The notes beneath the pieces are model-generated. The model saw only the letters and a program-made list of their open reading frames with translations, made no database searches and had not been told where the DNA came from. Below, one piece after another: positions 32,843 through 43,134 of a stretch of DNA of 64,000 nucleotides. The DNA is taken from contig JASBNA010000079.1 in assembly GCA_038087015.1 (NCBI GenBank), positions 62,001 through 126,000 of the forward strand. The letters run 5' to 3'. How positions within the stretch are numbered: the stretch's first letter is position 1; each line of letters starts with the position of its first letter. The position numbers and the translations under genes are program-made. This DNA is from Cerrena zonata (Eukaryota > Basidiomycota > Agaricomycetes > Polyporales > Cerrenaceae).

Positions 32843-35041
32843 ATGACTATGCCTTCTCCGGATTATGCCACCACGTCCGATAAGACAAAGATCAGTAGAA
32901 TCTTGACCACCCCGAAGAAAGGGTATAAGTTGGGTACTACTTCTGCTACTTGGAATAAGTTAAAGTCGGCTACTGCTGTTACTACTACAACAAAGGAATC
33001 CAACAAGTCCGATGATTCTGATTCGGATTCGAATACACACGCTGACCCTTCGGCGGCTATCCCACCAGCTGAAGATGTTAAACGTGATAATATCACCATG
33101 ATTAATCCAAATGGTGACTTGGTCATAGTGTATCCTTATGCTTTCATATTAGAAGTGTGGAGCTGGTCTCAACAAAATTCTTGTAAATCGAAACTGGATG
33201 ATACCCTTTACTTAAAGTTTCAACACAAACTCTTAGAAGATGATGAATTTGATGAACATCTGTACATTGAGTCAATTCTACTGGTTGTTAGTTCCTTGTC
33301 AAGTGATGGTACTTATATTTTGGTGGTGAAAGAAGGGAATAATCGTAAACTTTATGTAGAGGTTATTGCTGACGAGTATTTCCAATTGTATATTCCTGAC
33401 CAAATGAATGGTTCTCAATTAACTATTAAATTGAGTGAACAATTTTTTATTGTATCAAATATTCAAGGTTATATGATGGTTTACAAATTTGAGATAACTG
33501 CAGATGGTCGATTTACTTCATCTCGTGCTAATTCCGATTTTAAACTAGATCATTTAAAATCAGTTTCAACCCAGCCTTTTTTAGCAGAAGATCCAAAGCT
33601 AGATATAGAAGATGGTATGGTTTTAATGAAAACTTCATGTTTTGATAATAAACCCATTTTTGATCTTGTTGGTAGTTGGTTAGTATATTCTCCAACAACA
33701 ACAGAATATAATCATATGAATAACTTGAAAAAAAATCATAATGAATCAAGAATGTTTACTCCGGTAAAATTACCTCCTCCTGGACCTTTGTTAAATCGGG
33801 TTTTATTAACTTTATCAAATACTGCATTAGATGGTTTATTTAGATTAAGTGAAATGGGTTCAAATAAATTTCAAAATTATATGAATAAAAATCGTCAAAA
33901 TTCTAAAAAAAGTAATAAACTGTCTTTAGATAAGGACTTTGTTATTTCAATGAATTCTGTTGGTAAAGCAATTGGTAAAATATTATATTCAACTGCTTCA
34001 AATTTAAATAAAAAGTCAACAAAAAATAATGAGTTATGTAAAATTGTTGATTTATCGAATGGTAATACAATTTGTTTTTTCAAACCTCCTGGTGGTATTT
34101 CAAATTTATCATTAAGTCCTTATGATTTACAATTAGTAAATTCAAACTTACGAGGTGATAATTTTTATCTTTGGGATTTATATAAATGTCCTAATCAAAT
34201 TTCTTTAATTGGTAAATTTTTAAGAGGTAAAACAAGTGCCATTATCAAAGATATCTATTGGTTTATTAACACTACTAAAAATAATTTAAATGGACATATG
34301 ATTACAAGTAATAATTCAGGCTTTGGGTGCATTACTAAAAAATCAGGTTCGATTCATTGGTATAACATAAATTATTTATCCTGTGGTAATTTAAATAATA
34401 ATCTACCAAATATTTTGGGTGCTTCTTCGATTGATCAAAGTAAATTATTCAACAAGTCAAATTTCTCCGATCTGTGGATTTTATCATCTTTCAAATCAAA
34501 CAAATTCATAACTATTCCAACTCTTGAAGAATTTAAATTTAATCAGTTGGCAGTAATCGATAATAAAGATCAATTAAGATTGATTTCTCCCTTGAATGGT
34601 GCTTATGGTTATAAATTCCAATTACCTAAAAACCCAGTAAATCCAATAATTTCAAAAGATTTTAAATTTTCTTGTGAATCACCTAATACTTCACAATTGG
34701 AAAATGATAAAAATAATGTTATACCACTATCACAAACTGAAATTGAAACTTGTGCACCCTATTTGAATTTAATCAATAATCCTCTTATTGAATTTTCTAC
34801 TTTTGACTTCAAAATTAATGATGGTGATTTAAACAATTTTATAAATATTTATGAAAACTTTGGTGAATGTATACCAACAAAAGTTATTGATTTTGATAAT
34901 AAACAAAAATCACAAATGTCTGATAAAGAAACTAATGACTTACTAAATCAATTTAGTGAAGGTTTTGACATAGAAGATGATCATACTACTCTTAATGATA
35001 ATGATACTAAAGATAAAGCAAACGATATAATGACGAAATGA
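32843..35041 (+). CDS. WD40-type propeller protein, BCAS3-like
   Basis: The 732-residue product begins at the ATG at 32843 (an upstream TTG is not used). After a disordered Ser/Thr/Asp-rich N-terminus, residues about 85-330 read as beta-propeller blades. The best conserved block, about 410-480, contains FFKPPGGISNLSLSPYDLQL, then NFYLWDL and GKFLRGKTSAIIKDIYWF, the pattern I associate with fungal members of the BCAS3/PHAF autophagy-adaptor propellers (APPGG..LS.SPYDLQLATVS RGD..Y.WDL in relatives). The tail is acidic. Asn-rich insertions are common. Assignment rests on memory of the family motif, so function is tentative; a propeller scaffold role, possibly at phagophore membranes, would follow from the family. 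Confidence 0.55.
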   Translation: MTMPSPDYATTSDKTKISRILTTPKKGYKLGTTSATWNKLKSATAVTTTTKESNKSDDSDSDSNTHADPSAAIPPAEDVKRDNITMINPNGDLVIVYPYAFILEVWSWSQQNSCKSKLDDTLYLKFQHKLLEDDEFDEHLYIESILLVVSSLSSDGTYILVVKEGNNRKLYVEVIADEYFQLYIPDQMNGSQLTIKLSEQFFIVSNIQGYMMVYKFEITADGRFTSSRANSDFKLDHLKSVSTQPFLAEDPKLDIEDGMVLMKTSCFDNKPIFDLVGSWLVYSPTTTEYNHMNNLKKNHNESRMFTPVKLPPPGPLLNRVLLTLSNTALDGLFRLSEMGSNKFQNYMNKNRQNSKKSNKLSLDKDFVISMNSVGKAIGKILYSTASNLNKKSTKNNELCKIVDLSNGNTICFFKPPGGISNLSLSPYDLQLVNSNLRGDNFYLWDLYKCPNQISLIGKFLRGKTSAIIKDIYWFINTTKNNLNGHMITSNNSGFGCITKKSGSIHWYNINYLSCGNLNNNLPNILGASSIDQSKLFNKSNFSDLWILSSFKSNKFITIPTLEEFKFNQLAVIDNKDQLRLISPLNGAYGYKFQLPKNPVNPIISKDFKFSCESPNTSQLENDKNNVIPLSQTEIETCAPYLNLINNPLIEFSTFDFKINDGDLNNFINIYENFGECIPTKVIDFDNKQKSQMSDKETNDLLNQFSEGFDIEDDHTTLNDNDTKDKANDIMTK

Positions 35042-35285
35042 TAATTAAAATAGAATGACTCTTTCACTTCAAACTTCTTTTGTATACGAATGATTTGCTC
35101 TTTTTTCAATCTTTTTTTATCATTTTTTTTTACAAATCAGCAAATATTATCAAATTTTTATTAAATATACATTATTTAATGCTCAAGTAACATTGAATGA
35201 ATTGAAAAATTAGATTTATCTCGTTCTGAAAAAGAATACTATATTACTTCTTCCACTAAAAATACAGTAAATCACTTTTATAAAT

Positions 35286-35534
35286 TTAAAATATAATTCT
35301 TAAAAGTTCTAATACAGCACCACCACATACTAAGAACAATAAAACAAACAACCAAGTCCTTGAAACAGGGAACTCGACTTCTTCTTCTTTTTCTCTTGGT
35401 TTACCTTGTTTATTTAAGTTTTTTTTAGCAAATTTAGTATTTGCTTGTCTTTGCTTTGGAGTTTGCAATGCCTATGATATGATTTACATTAGTATGAATA
35501 TTTTGAAACTTAATAGTGATTCTAAACTTACCAT
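35286..35534 (-). CDS. YSY6: Ysy6/RAMP4-type small ER membrane protein, two exons
   Basis: The product is 62 residues: exon 1 (35532-35534) is only the ATG and exon 2 (35286-35471) encodes ALQTPKQRQANTKFAKKN... up to LLRIIF. It matches S. cerevisiae Ysy6 (65 residues, MAVQTPRQRLANAKF) and animal SERP1/RAMP4, tail-anchored proteins of the ER translocon that stabilise new membrane proteins under stress. The single membrane helix is WLFVLLFLVCGGAVLELLRII at the C-terminus; the cytosolic part is Lys/Glu-rich. Exon 2 has no ATG of its own, so splicing is needed to give a start codon. Confidence 0.88.
35472..35531 (-). other. Intron directly after the YSY6 start codon
   Basis: The 60-bp intron has donor GTAAGT (35526-35531), branch TACTAAT (35488-35494) and acceptor TAG (35472-35474). 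It falls right after ATG, so exon 1 contributes one codon. Confidence 0.85.
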
Positions 35535-35712
35535 TATGAGGGTTTGTTGATGAGTTGATGGGGATATTTGAAAAATAAAAAAAAAAGCTAAAGTTTATAC
35601 ATCTATACTCTCCAGTTTTCACTTTTTTCTCTAAAATCAAAATCAATCAAATTACGACGTGTTATAATTGTTTAGGCGCGATCAATTAAAAAAATTATTA
35701 AAAAAAATCAGC

Positions 35713-35784
35713 TAGCGCCGCCTGGTTTCGATCCAGGGACATCAGGGTTATGAGCCCTGCGCGCTTCCACTGCGCCACGGCGCT
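35713..35784 (-). tRNA. tM(CAU): tRNA-Met (CAT), elongator type, intronless
   Basis: A complete 72-nt cloverleaf on the minus strand: acceptor AGCGCCG pairs perfectly with CGGCGCT, discriminator A; D arm GCGC..AGTGGAA..GCGC; anticodon stem CAGGG/CCCTG with loop CTCATAA (anticodon CAT); T arm CCTGG/CCAGG with loop ATCGAAA. It starts with A paired to T rather than showing the initiator GGG/CCC anticodon-stem pairs, so it is an elongator tRNA. Confidence 0.95.
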
Positions 35785-37830
35785 GATTCCTATAAACTTT
35801 TTAAGGACCTGGTTTACCTAGTTGGCACTTATTTTAGACCAAATTTGAAGTAATGCCATTTTTTCGTGTTTTTGTTTTTCTTTATTTAGGGGTTCTTATG
35901 AGATAATTTAATACCTTATCATTTATCAGTTATTATTTAGGAAATATTCACCTAGAAACTGGTCTTATTGCGTGAAGGAAGTCACTATTTTTAGGTTTAT
36001 AAACTCTCTCACTGGTCCACTAACACGCCCTGATTGATTTGAAAACCTATCGTTTCTTAGCATTACGAGTAAATAAAAAATGCTTAATCACTGTAAAGAG
36101 ATATATGTAATTAGTCAAAGTTTCCCCAGATTTAATGGCCTGCCATGATTTTTAGATACTTTAAACTAAATCTGTCTCTGCTTTCGGCTTTCTATCGTAT
36201 AAAATCTTTCCCTATGGTTTGAAGGGCGACATTAAAACCTTCAAGAACATTCAAAAGCGAATCAAAGCGTACCCAAGGCTTCAGTCGCTGAGGGACGTAT
36301 TCGCTGCATCTCATACGAAAGATCAAGAGATGTATGAATTCGCAGCCATGCAAAACAATCGGCAACATGCCACTGAGTGACAGGTTAGCATTGAGATAAT
36401 TTCTTAGTTGGACTTGTTGTAGGGTTTTTAAACAAGATCTACGTAAATCGATTCCAAACTCAATTATTCAATATATTACTTAGCAAATCAACGCATATGC
36501 TGGAAATTATTGCATTCGAACTATTTCTTTCCATAATGAACTTGAAAGTGACAATCATCAAGTGTGCCTAAATTTCCAAAAGCTGGTTAGAACGCTTTTA
36601 CTCGACACTTGGCTTATATCTACTCCAACGGTCATTTTCTGAAACCTAATGATGGAAAAGTCACTTTTTTGCTTGAAAGAGTCTTTTGTATAAACCTAAG
36701 TTGATACATAGGTAAGAAGTGAATCGAGACTCTGTATATGAATATCAATCTAAAATATTCATTTTTAACAACTTTTCGGAATTTTTCACAAAAAGTTCAA
36801 TTTCTACAAAAATGTTTGCTCCAAAAAATTATTACAGAATACAATGCAAAATTGTAGATATTAAACAAGACTGTAGCCACCTTCATAGTATTGGGCTAGT
36901 CAGGCTACATACACTTACAGGCCCCAGTACGTATATGCTTAATGTTTTCATCTAATTGGAATAATGATTTGAAAGCAGAAGCAAAAATCGACATGGTCTG
37001 ATAGATGCGGAAAGATACCCTGGTCTTTACAGTGCGTAAGTAACTACACAAGTCGGAAACCTTAAATAGATTGCTAGTCACTACGACTCATCAACACCAA
37101 GCATAAGAACTCGATGGCAAATTGGCAAGTTGGAATTATAACCGACATTGCACGAAGTTAAAAGCAGGAGTAACTGTAATAGACGGTTGTAGACCCAAGT
37201 AGTTTCCACGTTTCATCGGAAGCCAAAAAAAAACGATAACCTTATTAGAGATTTTTTCGCATCCATAAATAATTGCTGCATCGACGTTTTGGGACTAGTA
37301 TAACCGAAAGTTTAATACAGCCAACCAATGGAAGGAATCCAAAGCAAAATCCGGGAAGAACCAATTGAAGAACCAAGCGAATTGTTCAAAAATGGTAGCT
37401 TAGTTGAAAAGACGACTAAAAAATCTTGAGACAAAAGCAGCAACAAAAAAATGCTAAATAAAGTTAGATTTTGTGAAGAAAGTAATACGATAAGATGAAG
37501 GACCAACGTAAACAACGGTGAACATATGGTGGGGGGCATAAAAATAGAAAAAGCGCAACCGTTTAGAGTCCGACCTGGTAACAAATCTATTAATAATTCG
37601 ACATAATTGACAGATCATACAAACAACTATTTTTTGCGACCACATTTTTTGGAAATTTTGCATCAATAATAGGAGATCAATAGCACACGAACGCTTGGAT
37701 AGTGATTTCTATATGAAACCTATACGAGTAAGTGGTGGTTCGAAAAGTATATAAGGAGGAGATGATTCCAAGGAATTGACAGAAATATTTTTATATCATC
37801 ATCAAAAACACTAATCAATTAAAACTAAAA
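35785..37830. other. 2-kb gene-poor region next to the tRNA
   Basis: I find no accepted gene in 2 kb. A 71-codon stop-free frame without an N-terminal ATG lies at 36165-36380 and has more GC-rich codons than its surroundings; it could be a relic. The last 130 bp are the promoter of the cell-wall gene with TATATAA at 37748-37754. No LTR ends were recognised, though a site upstream of a tRNA gene is a usual retrotransposon target. Confidence 0.45.
37748..37754 (+). promoter_or_regulatory. TATA box of the small cell-wall protein gene
   Basis: TATATAA about 77 bp upstream of the ATG at 37831, in a promoter driving a gene with strongly biased codons. Confidence 0.6.
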
Positions 37831-38238
37831 ATGAAATTCTCTACCATCTTATCTGCTGCTGCTGCTTTAACCTTTGTCAACGCTGAAGTTACTTCCAAAG
37901 CCAACTTCGGTGTTGTTACCATCCACTCTGGTTCTTCTTACCAATACGGTAGCATCAACAAAGATTCCGATAAACTCTTAGTTAATGGTAAAGGTGATGC
38001 CGTTACTTTCAACTTGAAAAATGGTGAATTAACTGACCAAGACAATGCTAAAATCGCTCCAGGTACTAATGGTTTCCTTGCTACTTCTTCTAAATCCGAC
38101 ACCAGTTTCTCTGTTAAAGACGACAGATACTTAGTTTACAATGGTCAAGACTTCTACGCCTGTCCAAGTGGTGGTAACACTTACTTATCCACTAAATCTT
38201 GTGAAAACGGGGTTAGTGTTGAATTATTAGCCCAATAA
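37831..38238 (+). CDS. Small secreted cell-wall-type protein
   Basis: The 135-residue product has a clear signal peptide (MKFSTILSAAAALTFVNA, cleavage after Ala18). The mature part is beta-rich and polar, with SGSSYQYGSINKDSDKLLV, repeated short strands, and a C-terminal FYACPSGGNTYLSTKSC segment giving two cysteines that may pair. The layout resembles small fungal wall proteins of the PhiA kind and the CxSG.. C-terminal block of Pir-type proteins, but I cannot name the family with confidence. There is no GPI-anchor hydrophobic tail, so it should be secreted or wall-bound by disulphide or alkali-labile links. Codon use is strongly biased (GGT, GCT, ACT, CCA), and the TATA box is strong, both suggesting high expression. 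Confidence 0.75.
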   Translation: MKFSTILSAAAALTFVNAEVTSKANFGVVTIHSGSSYQYGSINKDSDKLLVNGKGDAVTFNLKNGELTDQDNAKIAPGTNGFLATSSKSDTSFSVKDDRYLVYNGQDFYACPSGGNTYLSTKSCENGVSVELLAQ

Positions 38239-39060
38239 TTTAGTTAGCAGTGTAGCTTGTGGCTACTCCTAACTTTATTTACTTTTGTTTGCTCTGAGTG
38301 TATAGTCAATATAACCTTCAAACAACTCTTCTGTAATTACTCGATCTGTTAATGGCTGCAAATAACCAACCCGACAACAATTACAATACAATTACAATAC
38401 AACAACTACAATACCAAACTCCTCACACACAACAGACAACTAAACAAAACAACTAACGGCCAACAACCAGAGACGGACAAATAAGCTAGTAGACACCAGA
38501 CAAGCAAGGGCAGACTGCTTATGACAAACACCCGACTCTACTGGATCCCCCGACCATAGGTACGGGTCTGCCTCGTAACCTACACACTGTTCGGTTCTCG
38601 GTAGAACAGCAGCTCCTCCAGCAGTTCGAACCGCTCCAAATCACATTCCCCACGCTCCCGGTTGTACCTCGGTTGAATGCTCAAAACAAATATAAACTCA
38701 TCATCTTGCCAGATTGGCTAGGCTTTGACAGTTGAGATTGTTGATCGAATTATTGGCTATTGTATTGGTTTTCAGATACATAGACTTTTGGTTGGTACTG
38801 GTATTGATATTGATATTGATATTGCTTGATATTTTGAGATATTGTTGATATACTTCTTAAAACAGTTGTTGGTATTGATATATTACTTAATAGTTGATAT
38901 ATTGATATATTGATATATTTGTTGATCGATTTGTTGAATAGGGTTGCTCGGTAAAATTGTTGGCCGATCAGATCTTAGATTTTGCACTTTGTTAGATCTC
39001 GCACATTAATTAGCTAATTAATCTACTAGAAGTTTTAAATTAGTAGGAAATTGATTTAAG
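38239..39060. other. Low-complexity intergenic region
   Basis: No gene was found in 0.8 kb. An A/C-rich, nearly G-free stretch (about 38370-38460, repeats of ACAATTACAATAC) and a GATATT microsatellite-like array (about 38797-38930) stand out. The region should contain the FAA2-like promoter. Confidence 0.5.
38797..38930. repeat. Degenerate TATTGA / GATATT short repeat
   Basis: Runs of TATTGATATTGATATTGATA, then imperfect GATATATT units, upstream of the FAA2-like gene. Confidence 0.65.
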
Positions 39061-41256
39061 ATGACCCAACCATTGATCCAAGAACCAGCTCATCAGCTTT
39101 ATGAAAGCTTGAAGCAAAATACTCCATTACCTCGTGAAGAAAGTTCAACGGCAGTTGCCTTGCCTCATTCTAAAGAAGATGGGTATTCTCCCATTTATAG
39201 AAATCTCCATGCTTATAAGAAAGGATCCTTACTAAATGTTCCTCATGACTGTTTGAATACGTTACCCAAGTTATTAAAAATGTCAGTATCGGTCAATGCT
39301 GATCAAAACTGTCTTGGTACAAGATTCCGTAATCTTGATGGCTCAATGGGGGCTTATCAATGGGAAACTTATAAAGAGATTGATGCTCGAAAGAAGAATT
39401 TTGGTGCTGGGTTATTTTTCATTTTGCAAAATAATCCTTTCAAAACCAATAGCGAAGCCCATTTAAAGATTGATCAACATTTAAATATCAAAAATGGTAT
39501 GAATGAAGATTCTTTTATTGTTTCGCTTTTCTCTGCTAATCGTCGTGAATGGTGTATTAGTGATTTGGCTTGTTTATCTTACTCAATTGTAAATACTGCC
39601 TTATATGATACCTTGGGTCCAGAAACTTCAAAATATATTTTGAGTATTACTGAATCTCCAGTCATCATTTGTTCAAAAGATAAAATTTCCAAAATCATTG
39701 AATTGAAAGAACAATTTCCTCAAGATTTATCAAATTTAATTTCAATTGTTTCGATGGATAAGCTTGATTTTACTACTAATTCTCTGGAAGATCTGTTTTT
39801 ACACCAACGTTGTTCCAAAAATAACTTAACTTTATTTGATTTTAATCAAGTGGAAAAATTCGGTGAAATTTATCCAGTTAAAGAAGTTGAACCAACTCCT
39901 AAATCTGTATATACCATCTCTTTCACTTCTGGTACCACCGGTTCCAATCCTAAAGGGGTTGTTTTAACTCATCAAAGTGCAGTTTCTGCTATCACTTTTT
40001 GTTATACTATGATTTCGGGTTTTGATGCAGTGGTTTACTGTTTCTTACCTTTGGCTCATATCTTCGAAAGAATGAATTGTTTATTTTCACTTTTCCAAGG
40101 GGCTCATATTGGTTTACCCCAACTGCCTTCTCCCTTGACTTTATTAGATGATATAAAAGAATTGAAACCAGAAATTTTATCCTTGGTTCCAAGAGTTTAT
40201 ACTAAATTAGAAGCTGCCATTAAATCAAAAACTATTAACAACAATGAAAAACCTTTATTACAAAAAATTTTTAGAAAAGTTGTTGATACTAAAACATCTT
40301 TACAATCAAAATATGATGGCGCTGAAGGTCGTCATTTAATTTATGATCGTTTTTCAAGTGTTTTACGTAAACAATTGGGATTTGATAACCTTCGTACTTT
40401 TGCCACTGGGTCAGCTCCAATTTCTCCAGACACAGTGAAATTTATGAAGGCTTCTTTAAACACTGGTATGTCTCAAGGTTATGGTTTAACAGAATCTTTT
40501 GCTGGTATTTGTTGTTCTTTAACCTACGATGCAAACCCCGGTTCTTGTGGTCCTATTTCTGTCACTACTGAAATGAGATTAAGAGAAATTCCTGAAATGG
40601 GTTATCATGCAAATGATGAAGGTGGTCCTCGTGGTGAATTATTATTAAGAGGTGCTCAAATCTTTACTCATTATTATAAAGATCCTGAAGAAACTAGAAA
40701 ATCTATCGATGATCAAGGTTGGTTTTATACTGGTGATATTGCCAAGGTTGATGCAGAAACTGGTCGTATGTATATTATTGACCGTGTTAAAAATTTCTTT
40801 AAATTGGCTCAAGGTGAATATATCACTCCAGAAAAAATTGAAAATACTTATTTGAGTCATAACCCATTGATTCAACAATGTTATGTCCATGGTGACTCTT
40901 TGAAAACTTTCCTTGTTGGTATTATCGGGGTTGAACCAGTAAGTATTAAAGCTTGGCTCTTTGATACCTTTAAAATCAAACTTAATGATGATTCAAAATT
41001 AATTGAAACTTTAAATGATGTCGAAATCAAAAAGAAGTTTTTAATTCAAATTAATCATACAACTAATAAAGTTTTGGGTGGATTTGAAAAATTACATAAT
41101 ATCTTAATTGATATTGAACCTTTATCAGTTGAAAAAAATGTTATCACTCCAACTTTGAAAATTAAGAGACCAATTGCTTCAAAATTTTTCGCCAAAGAAT
41201 TTGAACAATTGTATGAACAAGGTTCTATACTTAGAATTGAAGATTCAAAATTGTAG
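39061..41256 (+). CDS. FAA2: Peroxisomal long/medium-chain fatty-acyl-CoA ligase (Faa2-like)
   Basis: The 731-residue enzyme is an ANL-superfamily acyl-CoA synthetase that activates fatty acids to CoA thioesters with ATP. The AMP-binding P-loop YTISFTSGTTGSNPKGV is at about 281-297; QGYGLTES (about 474), GWFYTGDIAKVD (about 555) and the DRVKNFFKLAQGEYI hinge/catalytic-lysine region follow. The protein ends in SKL, a perfect type 1 peroxisomal targeting signal, which sets it apart from cytosolic Faa1/Faa4 and fits Faa2 (744 residues in S. cerevisiae), where it feeds beta-oxidation. The start ATG at 39061 is the first in frame. It ends 70 bp from the convergent dehydrogenase gene. Confidence 0.9.
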   Translation: MTQPLIQEPAHQLYESLKQNTPLPREESSTAVALPHSKEDGYSPIYRNLHAYKKGSLLNVPHDCLNTLPKLLKMSVSVNADQNCLGTRFRNLDGSMGAYQWETYKEIDARKKNFGAGLFFILQNNPFKTNSEAHLKIDQHLNIKNGMNEDSFIVSLFSANRREWCISDLACLSYSIVNTALYDTLGPETSKYILSITESPVIICSKDKISKIIELKEQFPQDLSNLISIVSMDKLDFTTNSLEDLFLHQRCSKNNLTLFDFNQVEKFGEIYPVKEVEPTPKSVYTISFTSGTTGSNPKGVVLTHQSAVSAITFCYTMISGFDAVVYCFLPLAHIFERMNCLFSLFQGAHIGLPQLPSPLTLLDDIKELKPEILSLVPRVYTKLEAAIKSKTINNNEKPLLQKIFRKVVDTKTSLQSKYDGAEGRHLIYDRFSSVLRKQLGFDNLRTFATGSAPISPDTVKFMKASLNTGMSQGYGLTESFAGICCSLTYDANPGSCGPISVTTEMRLREIPEMGYHANDEGGPRGELLLRGAQIFTHYYKDPEETRKSIDDQGWFYTGDIAKVDAETGRMYIIDRVKNFFKLAQGEYITPEKIENTYLSHNPLIQQCYVHGDSLKTFLVGIIGVEPVSIKAWLFDTFKIKLNDDSKLIETLNDVEIKKKFLIQINHTTNKVLGGFEKLHNILIDIEPLSVEKNVITPTLKIKRPIASKFFAKEFEQLYEQGSILRIEDSKL

Positions 41257-41325
41257 AAGTTTTGAATAGTGTTTATTATAAATAGATTATTTATATATAT
41301 AAAAATATGATTTATTCGAAAATGC

Positions 41326-42930
41326 TTAGACGTATTTATATGGATTTAAAATACCATTTGGATCATAATGATTTTTGATTTCTTTAATCATCTTAATTTC
41401 AATATCAGATTTAGAATATCCAATATAATTTTTCTTTTGAAAGCCTAAACCATGTTCAGCAGAAATTGAACCTTTGTGTTCTTTAATCCACTCATAAACA
41501 AATGGTTCCAAAGCTTTTTCAACTTCTTTATTATATTCTCTAACTGCAACGTTTAAGTGTAAATTACCGTCACCTAAATGACCATAACCAACAGCTTCAA
41601 CAACTGGTTTTGAATCATCATCTAAATCAATCAATCCACGTTCACTTAATCTTTGATTAGTTGCTTCAACTAATTTGTAATAATCTTTTAAAGGTAATGA
41701 AACATCATATTTATAAACACCTCCCCAATGAGCAGTCGCTTCTGGTAAAGATTCTCTCCAATTCCATAAATTACGTAATTGAGTTTCATCTTGTGCAACA
41801 ACACCATCATCGACTAAACCTTCTTCCATAGCATTACCTAAGAAAGTTTCTAATTTTTCATCATCATGTTCTTTGTTTGAACCACTAGTTTCAATTAAAA
41901 TATAATATGGATAATCACCACTTTCAATTGGATAATCCAATTTTAAATATCTTCTAGTTAATTCTTGAGAAGTACCATCCATGAATTCAAAAGCTGATAA
42001 AATTTCTGATAATTCACGACGAGCTCCAGTGAAAACTTTCTGAACAGCTTCGTAAGAAGAGACTGCTAAAAATGCAACATTTGATGCTGCTGGTCTTGCT
42101 GGACATAATATTGATACTCCAGTGATGACACCCAAAGTACCTTCAGATCCAATGAATAACTGTTTTAAATCATAACCAGTATTATCTTTTCTTAAAGAAT
42201 CCATTGAACTATAAATAGTACCATCAGGTAAAACTGCTTCTAAACCTAAAACAGTACCATGTAATGAACCGTATCTTAATAAACGTAAACCACCAGCATT
42301 AGTAGCAACAACACCACCAACATGACATGAACCTTTAGCACCCAAATCTAATGGGAAAAGATATCCTTTTTCAGCCAAAAAATTATCAGCATTTTCCAAA
42401 ATAACCCCAGCATCAGATTTTAAAATACCACTAACTTCATCAAAAGATCTAATCTTATTGAGATTGGCTACTGATAAAATAATCTCATCAAATATTGGAT
42501 TAGAACCCCCAACTAAACCTGTGTTACCACCTTGTGGTACAACAGCCAATTTCTTTTCATTACAGTATTTCAAAATCTCACTAACTTGCTCTGTGGTCTT
42601 TGGTTTCAAGACTAATTTAGATTGTCCTTTATACTTTCTCATCCAATCTTCATTAAAGAAATCCAAATCATCTTCATTGGTTATGAGGTAATTTTTATCT
42701 TTTAAAACAGATTCAAAGAATTTCAAATCAGAATCTTCCAATTTCTTAAAACGTTCATCACGTTTAACCTTATCACTATATGTTTCAGCAGTTAATGCAA
42801 CGGTTTTGGTGGAGTAATTACGATTGACTCTTATACTTCTCATCATTGGAGAGCATTTTGGCCCACTACCACGGATAACCTGGGTTGCACCCGAACGGAA
42901 ACTGAGAGCTGCTCTTCTAATTCCTATCAT
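41326..42930 (-). CDS. DLD2: FAD-linked D-2-hydroxyglutarate / D-lactate dehydrogenase, mitochondrial
   Basis: The 534-residue product starts with a basic, Ser/Arg-rich presequence ([29 protein letters not shown]), as for mitochondrial import. The FAD-binding PCMH domain follows, with [14 protein letters not shown] (about 133) and [21 protein letters not shown] (about 205), and a C-terminal FAD-oxidase domain containing [18 protein letters not shown] and the terminal [15 protein letters not shown] block. This is the Dld2/Dld3/D2HGDH subfamily, which oxidises D-2-hydroxyglutarate, in yeast coupled to pyruvate reduction to D-lactate. Length and presequence fit Dld2 (530 residues) better than cytosolic Dld3. 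A CACGTG site lies at 43054-43059, 124 bp upstream. Confidence 0.9.
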   Translation of the reverse strand: MIGIRRAALSFRSGATQVIRGSGPKCSPMMRSIRVNRNYSTKTVALTAETYSDKVKRDERFKKLEDSDLKFFESVLKDKNYLITNEDDLDFFNEDWMRKYKGQSKLVLKPKTTEQVSEILKYCNEKKLAVVPQGGNTGLVGGSNPIFDEIILSVANLNKIRSFDEVSGILKSDAGVILENADNFLAEKGYLFPLDLGAKGSCHVGGVVATNAGGLRLLRYGSLHGTVLGLEAVLPDGTIYSSMDSLRKDNTGYDLKQLFIGSEGTLGVITGVSILCPARPAASNVAFLAVSSYEAVQKVFTGARRELSEILSAFEFMDGTSQELTRRYLKLDYPIESGDYPYYILIETSGSNKEHDDEKLETFLGNAMEEGLVDDGVVAQDETQLRNLWNWRESLPEATAHWGGVYKYDVSLPLKDYYKLVEATNQRLSERGLIDLDDDSKPVVEAVGYGHLGDGNLHLNVAVREYNKEVEKALEPFVYEWIKEHKGSISAEHGLGFQKKNYIGYSKSDIEIKMIKEIKNHYDPNGILNPYKYV

Positions 42931-43134
42931 ATCTCTACTTAACAGCTTACCTTAAGAATCTGTGATGTTCAAAGGTATTCTTTGAATAGCAGCTTATTAC
43001 TACTTATTTTTTTTTTCACTCTGGATCAATACTCTAAATTAATTGCAGCGAGTCACGTGCGCAGCAGCATTACACACCCGTACACACCAAATATAAAGGT
43101 TGCAACAATTTTGTATTAACGCTATTTACATGCT

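Noticed and set aside
36719..36955. 78-codon plus-strand frame in the gene desert
   Set aside because: No family features, and it starts at a non-ATG codon.
35785..37830. Centromere candidate
   Set aside because: Gene-poor, but there are no inverted repeats or other support, and 2 kb is not exceptional for a regulated promoter region.
38570..38640. tRNA-like text (GGTTCGAACTGC on the minus strand)
   Set aside because: A T-loop-like string is present, but no acceptor, D or anticodon stems can be paired around it.
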